A stretch of 10,897 nucleotides of DNA from Alphaproteobacteria bacterium (lineage in GTDB: Bacteria; Pseudomonadota; Alphaproteobacteria; RS24): positions 1 to 10,897 of the forward strand of contig JAQWIP010000004.1 in assembly GCA_029248825.1 (NCBI GenBank). The letters run 5' to 3'. The notes beneath the pieces are model-generated. The model saw only the letters and a program-made list of their open reading frames with translations. It did not search any database and had not been told where the DNA came from. The position numbers and the translations under genes are program-made. Shown in pieces: positions 5,427 through 10,897 of the stretch. Each line of letters starts with the position of its first letter. The stretch's first letter is position 1.

Positions 5427-7385
5427 CTAAGGCGTGACGATATTAAAATCTGGATTAAACTCATCCAAATTGCCAAACACTTTCATCAGCGCCAGCGGGT
5501 TGCCGCCCACTTTCACATTGCCTTTGACAATCTCCTTCGGGAAGCTGGTCTTGCCGACCGCCACTTGGTTGAAGATAGCGCGGGTCAGCGTCAGCGAAGC
5601 ATCCGGATTTTTCGCCTGTTTGTTGGGAATATTATTCAGCACGCTATTGTCGAGCGAGAGAACAAATTTCTCTTGGGTGTCGGTGAAGTCCAAATTGATT
5701 TTCACTTCCACATCATCCATGCCTTCTGGATTAAACCGCACGGCCATGAAATCTAGGAACATGCCCGTTGGCACGGAGCTAACGACATCTTGGCTGGCGG
5801 TGCGAATGCTGCCGCCTTGCAAAACACCCTCGCGCAATTCTTGCGCGCCCGTCAGATAGAAATTGCGCCATGGCCCGCTTTCGGCCTGATAGCCCAATTG
5901 CTCATAAGCATCGGCCAGTTTGGCGCGCGCTTGCTTGTGCTTGGGATGGGCAAAAACATAATGGCTCAACAGCTCCGACGCCCAGCGATAATCGCCGGCC
6001 TCGATAGCCAGTTCGCCTTGGCGCAAGAGGCCATCTGGCCCGCCTGCCAGTGCCATCATTTTGCGCGCCCGAACTTCGGGTTCTTGCGGGTTTAAATTGG
6101 CTGGCACGCCATCGAAAAAGCCGAGATAAAAATTATACACGGCGCGCACATTATGGCTCACGGTGCCGTAATAATCGCGGTTGTAAAACTCTTGCGCCAG
6201 CGACGGCGGTAAATCCAACATGTTGGAAATCTCGGTCGACGTATAGCCTTGGTTCATCAGGCGCACGGTTTGGTCGTGCATGAAACGATACATATCGCGC
6301 TGTTTGGCGATGTAATCCGTGCCAGCCTCGCGCCCCCAACGCGGCCAATGGTGCGAGCCGAAGACGACATCCGTGCGCTCGCCAAATAGCTCCAACATAT
6401 CCGTCAAGTGACGCGCCCAAACCAGCGCATCGCGAATCTTCGCGCCGCGCGGCGTGTAAAGATTATGCATCACGCCGTTCACTTCCTCGGCCACGCAAAG
6501 CGCTTTGAGGTGCGGCAGATAAAACACAAATTCCGCCGGAGCTTCAGCGCCCGGTGTCAATTGAAACTCGAACTCTATGCCGTCGAGAACAAGCTTCTGC
6601 CCGGTCTTGGAAATAATATCCGTCGGCGTCAGCAACGTGATAGAGCCAAAGGCCACGCTTTTGCCGAGGCCACTATCAATCGCGCCTTGCGGCGAGGCGG
6701 GCAGTAGATTGCCGAACATATAGCCCGCCCGACGCCCCATGGCATTGCCCGCAATCACGTTCTCGCTCGACACTTCTTTGACAAAATGCTCGGGCGCGAC
6801 GAAGCGGATGCGGCCTGAATTCAAATCAGCTTCCTTGGCCAAAGCGCGAATGCCAGCGAAATGGTCGGCGTGGCTATGCGTGGCCAAAATGGCTTTCACC
6901 GGACGCTTGCCAAAATGGCTATCGACCAGCGCCATGGCGGCGTCCATGGTTTCTGTGGCGGTGAGCGGGTCGACGACAATCCAGCCGGTTTTGCCTTCGA
7001 TGAACGTCACATTGGCGAGGTCATAGCCGCGCACCTGATAAATGCCTTTGCTGACTTCAAACAGTCCGTGAATGGCATTGAGCTTGGCTTGGCGCCAGAG
7101 GCTTGGGTTGACCGTATCGGGGCGCGGGCCTTCGAGATATTCCATGCCGGTCATATTCCAGACCACGCGGCCGGTTTTATCTTTCACCACCAAAGCGTCT
7201 GGCTTGGCCAACAGCCCACGAGTGGCCAATTTGAAGTCTTCGGTATTTTCAAACGGCAGGCGCGCGATGACTTTTTCATGCGCGGCTTTGGTGTTGGCAC
7301 TGGCGGCTTTGCGCTCGAAGTCGGCGCTATGGGCGCTTCCCATGAGTAAAAAACTGCCGAGCAAAAGTGAGAGTGTCTGTTTCAT
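5427..7385 (-). CDS. Periplasmic alkyl sulfatase, SdsA1/metallo-beta-lactamase type
   Basis: This 652-residue enzyme should hydrolyse primary alkyl sulfates such as dodecyl sulfate to the alcohol and sulfate. A signal peptide (about 1-20, ending SAHS) points to export. The metallo-beta-lactamase domain (about 105-350) carries THSHADHF at 169-176, giving H170, H172, D174 and H175. It also has the acidic pair E300/E301 in AEEVNG and H345/H346 in FGSHHWPRWG, which match the two-zinc site of this family. A dimerisation domain follows (about 355-450, with GYTSTEI and YYGTVSHNVRAVYNFYLGFFDG). A C-terminal SCP2-like lipid-binding domain occupies about 525-652. Length and domain order match SdsA1. 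ATG 7385 has GGGGAAG just upstream; an in-frame TTG at 7397 is less likely. It is the last gene of the trhO-GST-FMO-sulfatase run, 12 nt after the FMO stop. Confidence 0.93.
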   Translation of the reverse strand: MKQTLSLLLGSFLLMGSAHSADFERKAASANTKAAHEKVIARLPFENTEDFKLATRGLLAKPDALVVKDKTGRVVWNMTGMEYLEGPRPDTVNPSLWRQAKLNAIHGLFEVSKGIYQVRGYDLANVTFIEGKTGWIVVDPLTATETMDAAMALVDSHFGKRPVKAILATHSHADHFAGIRALAKEADLNSGRIRFVAPEHFVKEVSSENVIAGNAMGRRAGYMFGNLLPASPQGAIDSGLGKSVAFGSITLLTPTDIISKTGQKLVLDGIEFEFQLTPGAEAPAEFVFYLPHLKALCVAEEVNGVMHNLYTPRGAKIRDALVWARHLTDMLELFGERTDVVFGSHHWPRWGREAGTDYIAKQRDMYRFMHDQTVRLMNQGYTSTEISNMLDLPPSLAQEFYNRDYYGTVSHNVRAVYNFYLGFFDGVPANLNPQEPEVRARKMMALAGGPDGLLRQGELAIEAGDYRWASELLSHYVFAHPKHKQARAKLADAYEQLGYQAESGPWRNFYLTGAQELREGVLQGGSIRTASQDVVSSVPTGMFLDFMAVRFNPEGMDDVEVKINLDFTDTQEKFVLSLDNSVLNNIPNKQAKNPDASLTLTRAIFNQVAVGKTSFPKEIVKGNVKVGGNPLALMKVFGNLDEFNPDFNIVTP

Positions 7386-7397
7386 AATCTTCCCCAA

Positions 7398-8717
7398 TTA
7401 TGCGATCCAATGACCGCGTAGTTCTTTTTTCAAATCGCTCACATACCGACCGAAGTCGATTTGTATGGTGTGGCGTTCGCTGTTGTAGAAATGGCCAAGA
7501 TAGAGTTTTTCATCGGCCTTAATTTGCGTCTCCATCTGCGCATCGTCTGGCATTTTATAGTTGCCCGCCAAAACCGAAGCGACGAATTTAGATTGTTGCT
7601 CGGCCAAGTTTACCAAAGTTGGCAAAGGTTGGGCTAGCCCCATAAAAAATAAATTGCGCCAGCCCGGCTTCACCATCCGCCGATAGAGCGGAAACTTATT
7701 GGCGTCTACTGCCAGCTCGTTTTGCTGCAAAAATGGGAAAGAAATACGATAGCCCGTTGCCCAAATAATAATATCAATCGGCTCACGGCTGCCATCGGTA
7801 AAGGTAACCGCATCGCCATCGAGGCGCTCAACGCCGGGCTTTACATGCACATCGCCACAGCCAAGCCGCGTCAGAAACTCGCCCGAAACCGAAGGATGCG
7901 CCGTTAGCACGTCGTGGTCGGGCTTGGGCAGGCCGTATTTTTCGGGATTGCCAATGGCTTTTTCAATCACCCTTTGGCCGAGCCAACGCCCGATGGACGG
8001 CGGCATCCAATTTGGCATCACGGCTTTATCGGCTGGCTCGCCGTTTAGATATTTCGGCAAAACCCAGACGCCTCGGCGTGCCGATACGAAACATTTTTTG
8101 GCCATCGAGCGTTGCGAAACTTCCGAGGCAATATCCATCGCCGAATTGCCAACCCCGACCACCAATACGGTTTTGCCGCGTACATCATGCGGCTCGAAGG
8201 GCGAGTCGTAATCATGCGAATGCATTTGGACACCGGCAAAATTATCGCCGTATTCATGCGGGGTTTTGGCGTCCCAATGATGGCCATTGGCCACCACCAA
8301 AGCGCTATAGCTGCGCGTCTCGCCGGTGCTTAAGCGCACTTGCCACAGGCCGTTCTCGTCACGGCGCGCATCTTCTACAGCTGTGTTGAACGTGATGTTT
8401 TCGCGCAAGCCGAAATGGCCGACGTAATCGTTGAAATATTGAAACAACTGACTGTGATGCGGGAAGTCTGGCCAATCGTCTGGCACGGCATAATCTTCAA
8501 AAGCGAGACGAAACTTCGACGTATCAATGTGCAGCGATTGATAGCAGGCCGATTTGCCATTGGGGTTTTTGTGATACCAAGTGCCGCCGATATTGTCGGA
8601 CATCTCGAAATGGTCATAGGCAATGGCGAAATCTTTCAGCCGTTTGGCCGTGGTAAATCCCGAGCAGCCCGCGCCGATGATGCAAACTTTCGCATTGAGT
8701 TTCAGCTCTTCTAACAT
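7398..8717 (-). CDS. Flavin-containing monooxygenase (FMO class)
   Basis: The 439-residue cytoplasmic flavoprotein has the class B monooxygenase layout. The FAD-binding IIGAGCSG is at 13-20, and DNIGGTWYH at 41-49. The FMO fingerprint FxGxxxHxxxY is at 160-170 (FAGVQMHSHDY), and the NADPH-binding VGVGNSAMD is at 187-195. An ATGY motif lies in the C-terminal third. It should use NADPH and oxygen to oxidise a soft nucleophile (N or S) or possibly a ketone. The fingerprint FxGxxxHxxx(Y/F) lacks the extra residues of classical Baeyer-Villiger enzymes, so FMO type is preferred. ATG 8717 follows a strong purine-rich site (GGGAGGG) about 6 nt upstream. It lies 50 nt after the GST gene and 12 nt before the sulfatase, so an operon is likely. 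The substrate is unknown; an alkyl sulfate-derived compound is only a guess from context. Confidence 0.92.
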   Translation of the reverse strand: MLEELKLNAKVCIIGAGCSGFTTAKRLKDFAIAYDHFEMSDNIGGTWYHKNPNGKSACYQSLHIDTSKFRLAFEDYAVPDDWPDFPHHSQLFQYFNDYVGHFGLRENITFNTAVEDARRDENGLWQVRLSTGETRSYSALVVANGHHWDAKTPHEYGDNFAGVQMHSHDYDSPFEPHDVRGKTVLVVGVGNSAMDIASEVSQRSMAKKCFVSARRGVWVLPKYLNGEPADKAVMPNWMPPSIGRWLGQRVIEKAIGNPEKYGLPKPDHDVLTAHPSVSGEFLTRLGCGDVHVKPGVERLDGDAVTFTDGSREPIDIIIWATGYRISFPFLQQNELAVDANKFPLYRRMVKPGWRNLFFMGLAQPLPTLVNLAEQQSKFVASVLAGNYKMPDDAQMETQIKADEKLYLGHFYNSERHTIQIDFGRYVSDLKKELRGHWIA

Positions 8718-8767
8718 CTATTCCCTCCCTTTTCGTGCCACCAGATTACACGAGACGGCGCCCAATG

Positions 8768-9421
8768 CTAGGGGCTCTCCTGTGCTGGCGGAAACGCATG
8801 TTCTTGCTCGCCATCGAGATAGAGCGGATATTTTTGCATGACGCGCAAAAAGCTCGGCCAGTCGAGAAACCGCAGCACCCACGCACGAACTTTTGGCAAA
8901 TCTAGGTGCTCGTCAAACCAAAGTTTATCGGCGATGCGGAATTGGCGCACGAAAGGCAGCAAGGCGACATCGGTATACGCAGGGGCCGCGCCGCCCAGCC
9001 AGCCGTGCGTCAGGCGCGCTTCCAAGGGCTGCAAAAGCTGCGCGCAATGGTCGCGCTGCTCGCCCACGTCGACGGCTTCTTCGGGGTAGCGCGTGGCATA
9101 TTTATAGCGGTCTAAATGATGTTTGAAATCTGTATCGAACAGGTCGATGAGCGCCTCGTCTTTATTGGCCAGCCAGTGTAACGGGTCGTTTTGCGCCAAA
9201 GCCCAATCCATCACGGCGCGGCTTTCGTCGATGACTTCGCCCGAGGGCAAACGCAAAACCGGAACCGTGCCTTTGGGCGAAAGCGCCAACATGGCTTGGG
9301 GTTTGTCGCGCAGCAGAATTTCGCGCAACACCACAGGCACTTCGGCCACGGCGACAGCTAGGCGCGCGCGCATGGCATAGGGGCAACGGCGGAAACTATA
9401 GAGCTGGGGGAGCTGCGTCAT
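8768..9421 (-). CDS. Glutathione S-transferase family protein
   Basis: The 217-residue protein has a thioredoxin-fold N-terminal domain (about 5-80) and an all-helical C-terminal domain (about 90-210). YSFRRCPYAMRARLA (8-22) places a Cys (C13) in a CPYA site at the start of helix 1, as in Cys-type GSTs and glutaredoxin-2-like proteins. SPKGTVPVL (48-56) holds the conserved cis-Pro, and ESRAVMDW (66-73) is the glutathione-binding Glu-Ser. A thiol-disulfide or conjugation role is expected; the substrate is unknown. ATG 9421 is chosen because it overlaps the trhO stop as ATGA, the classic coupling arrangement. A longer in-frame extension to 9547 would lie wholly inside trhO and is Arg/Pro-rich, so it is rejected. 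The tie to trhO suggests a joint redox or RNA-modification role, but this is inference. Confidence 0.9.
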   Translation of the reverse strand: MTQLPQLYSFRRCPYAMRARLAVAVAEVPVVLREILLRDKPQAMLALSPKGTVPVLRLPSGEVIDESRAVMDWALAQNDPLHWLANKDEALIDLFDTDFKHHLDRYKYATRYPEEAVDVGEQRDHCAQLLQPLEARLTHGWLGGAAPAYTDVALLPFVRQFRIADKLWFDEHLDLPKVRAWVLRFLDWPSFLRVMQKYPLYLDGEQEHAFPPAQESP

Positions 9422-10398
9422 TCGCCGCTCTCGCTTTGTTGGCCGATATGGTCTTGGCCACGGGCGCGGGATAATTTGATTTGCTTTCGGCGTTCGCGAA
9501 AGCGGCGGCGGTCGGCTTCTGAGTGGGTGTCGATGCAATGCTCGCACGAGATGCCGGCCTCATAGGCGGCGTGGGTCTTTTGCGCTTGGGTTAGCGGCAT
9601 GCGGCAGCCGTGGCACATGTCGTAGTCGCCCTCTTCTAGCCCGTGTTTGACGCTGACGCGCTGGTCGAAGACGAAGCAATCGCCGTTCCATTTGCTATCG
9701 GTCTCGGCCACGGTTTCGAGATATTTGAGGATGCCGCCTTGCAGGTGGAAAATATTTTCAAAGCCTTGGCCAACCAAATAGGCGGTGGCTTTTTCGCAGC
9801 GAATGCCGCCGGTGCAGAACATGGCGATATTTTTCGGCTTTTCGGCTTCGTCTAATTTCGCCAGATAGCCATCGACCCATTCGGGGAAATCTCGAAACGA
9901 GTTGGTTCTCGGGTCGAGCGCGCCTTCGAAAGTGCCAATGGCGACTTCATAGGCGTTGCGGGTGTCGATGACCAAAGTGTCTGGGTCGGCGATGAGTTGG
10001 TTCCAATTTTCGGGCGTGACATAGGCGCCGACATCGCCAACGGGGTCGATATCGGGTTGTCCCATGGAGACGATTTCTTTTTTGAGGCGCACTTTCATGC
10101 GGTGAAAACTGGCTTCGGAAGCGAAGCTGAATTTCGGGGTGATATCGGCAAGGCGGGCATCGGCGGCGAAGGCCTGCAAGAGGGCTTCGAGCGCGGTTTG
10201 CGAGCCGCAGACTGTGCCGTTAATGCCTTCGGGCGCGAGCAAAATCGTGCCGAGCAGGCCAGCGCGTTGGCAATGCGTCTGCAAAATCGGGCGCACGGCC
10301 TCGAAGTCCTCGAGGCGGACGAATTTATAGAAAGCGGCCACGACAAAAGGCGTCTCACTCGGCGCGGATGGCACCGCTATCGGGGAAGTCATACTCAT
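9418..10398 (-). CDS. trhO: tRNA uridine(34) 5-hydroxylation protein TrhO (YceA-type rhodanese)
   Basis: The roughly 326-residue protein matches the TrhO/YceA family, which makes 5-hydroxyuridine at the wobble position of tRNAs with molecular oxygen. An N-terminal ferredoxin-like domain (about 18-110, with LLAPEGINGT) leads into the rhodanese domain (about 125-235, VIDTRNAYEVAIGTFEGA). The active-site loop CTGGIRC is at 195-201, with C195 and C201. The C-terminal part has two Cys pairs, CHGC (262-265) and CEHC (285-288), probably a metal site, then a basic tail. Length and order are normal. The start is uncertain: in-frame ATGs at 10398 and 10392 and a TTG at 10413 exist, none with a clear Shine-Dalgarno; I use 10398. 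The stop overlaps the GST start (ATGA). It is the first gene of the likely four-gene operon. Confidence 0.9.
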   Translation of the reverse strand: MSMTSPIAVPSAPSETPFVVAAFYKFVRLEDFEAVRPILQTHCQRAGLLGTILLAPEGINGTVCGSQTALEALLQAFAADARLADITPKFSFASEASFHRMKVRLKKEIVSMGQPDIDPVGDVGAYVTPENWNQLIADPDTLVIDTRNAYEVAIGTFEGALDPRTNSFRDFPEWVDGYLAKLDEAEKPKNIAMFCTGGIRCEKATAYLVGQGFENIFHLQGGILKYLETVAETDSKWNGDCFVFDQRVSVKHGLEEGDYDMCHGCRMPLTQAQKTHAAYEAGISCEHCIDTHSEADRRRFRERRKQIKLSRARGQDHIGQQSESGE

Positions 10399-10433
10399 AG
10401 GCGGAATGTGCAAGAAATCGGCACGGATTTCAA

Positions 10434-10462
10434 TTGTCTTAAATTAGGGACGTGCTTAGGGT
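10434..10462 (+). promoter_or_regulatory. Candidate promoter of the TPR gene, TTGTCT-N17-TAGGGT
   Basis: TTGTCT (10434-10439), 17 nt and TAGGGT (10457-10462) end 38 nt before the ATG at 10501, implying a leader of about 32 nt. This is the third example in the window of the same spacing and -10 sequence. It sits in the 102-bp divergent gap with trhO, for which I see no good promoter (only a weak TTGCCC-N18-TAATTT on the minus strand). Confidence 0.4.
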
Positions 10463-10500
10463 GAGGGCAAGAAAAAAACATCCTGCAAAAGGAGCGGAAA

Positions 10501-10897
10501 ATGATTGATGACTATGAAGAAGAATTAACGGCGGAAGAGCGTGCGGAGCAAGAACGCATTGTTGAAGAGATGACGGCTCGCATTGAGGCTGATGCAAATG
10601 ACGGCGAAGCCTATCATAAGCGCGGCGGTGCCTGCGTTAATTTGAGACAATTCGAGGCCGCGCTTGCCGATTGCAATAAAGTAGTCGAACTCAACCCAGG
10701 CGCCGCCACTTATGCTAATCGCGGCAGTGTATACAGTAGTTTGGCTCAATTCGACGCCGCGCATGCTGACTTTAACAAGGCGATTGAACTCAACCCAAAA
10801 CACCCTGCTGTCTATTATAATCGCGGCAATGCCTACATTCACTTAAAACAATACGAACCCGCAATTGCTGATCGTAGCAAAGCGATTACACTCGACC
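10501..10897 (+). CDS. TPR-repeat protein, 3' end beyond the window
   Basis: An open frame runs from ATG 10501 to the window edge, giving 132 codons without a stop. AAAAGGAG ends 6 nt before the start. Residues 1-36 are strongly acidic (MIDDYEEELTAEERAEQERIV) with no signal peptide, so the protein is probably cytoplasmic. Three tetratricopeptide units follow, at about 37-68, 69-101 and 103-132. Each has an A/V-Y-x-x-RG core, an F/Y-E/D-x-A-x-A-D centre and an A/V-I/V-x-L-(N/D) end. TPR units form helical hairpins that bind other proteins; no catalytic domain is visible in the part present. It is divergent from trhO. Adjacent repeats are similar at the DNA level, as in a recently expanded array. 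The partner and total length are unknown. Confidence 0.85.
   Translation, partial: MIDDYEEELTAEERAEQERIVEEMTARIEADANDGEAYHKRGGACVNLRQFEAALADCNKVVELNPGAATYANRGSVYSSLAQFDAAHADFNKAIELNPKHPAVYYNRGNAYIHLKQYEPAIADRSKAITLD

Noticed and set aside
9422..9547. N-terminal extension of the GST protein by 42 residues
   Set aside because: It is Arg/Pro-rich, lies inside trhO and has no GST similarity. The ATGA overlap gives a natural start at 9421.
10525..10842. Minus-strand open frame of 105 codons under the TPR gene
   Set aside because: The plus-strand frame has TPR repeats and a good Shine-Dalgarno. The antisense frame only mirrors the repeats.

Overview
The window looks like an ordinary chromosomal stretch of an alphaproteobacterium. 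The evidence is a tRNA-Tyr gene divergent from rlmB, a pairing I recall from alphaproteobacteria. FMO, GST, thiolase and nitronate-monooxygenase-type enzymes and moderate GC fit as well. The genus cannot be told from the sequence. I see no CRISPR array, transposase, phage gene, rRNA or recognisable defence system.

Left part (1-2908): a truncated tRNA-Tyr(GTA) on the minus strand is divergent from rlmB, a 23S rRNA 2'-O-methyltransferase gene on the plus strand. Converging on rlmB is a minus-strand operon: a secreted Sel1-repeat protein, a secreted thermonuclease-like gene split by a frameshift, and a small dual-CDGSH iron-sulfur protein. Sel1 and nuclease share a TAATG stop/start. Upstream lies an unrecognised AT-rich 87-codon gene with a strong ribosome binding site.

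Middle (2977-5384): a thiolase (minus) and a flavin enzyme of the nitronate monooxygenase/FabK/IpdC-like family (plus) diverge from a 144-bp shared promoter region. Each ends in a clear GC-rich hairpin terminator. The pair suggests acyl-CoA catabolism, possibly like the FadA6/IpdC pair of steroid ring degradation.

Right part (5427-10897): four closely packed minus-strand genes probably form one operon, in the order trhO (tRNA uridine 5-hydroxylation rhodanese), a GST-fold protein, a flavin-containing monooxygenase and a periplasmic SdsA1-like alkyl sulfatase. The sulfatase would release alcohols from alkyl sulfates, and the FMO might oxidise a related compound; this link is inference. Divergent from trhO, a TPR protein gene starts at 10501 and runs off the window.

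The least explained signal is non-coding. The same promoter-like block, TTGNNY-N17-TAGGGT, lies about 28 to 38 nt upstream of three otherwise unrelated genes (87-aa protein, Sel1 protein, TPR protein). In the 87-aa gene the spacer and -10 box also fit a G-quadruplex pattern.
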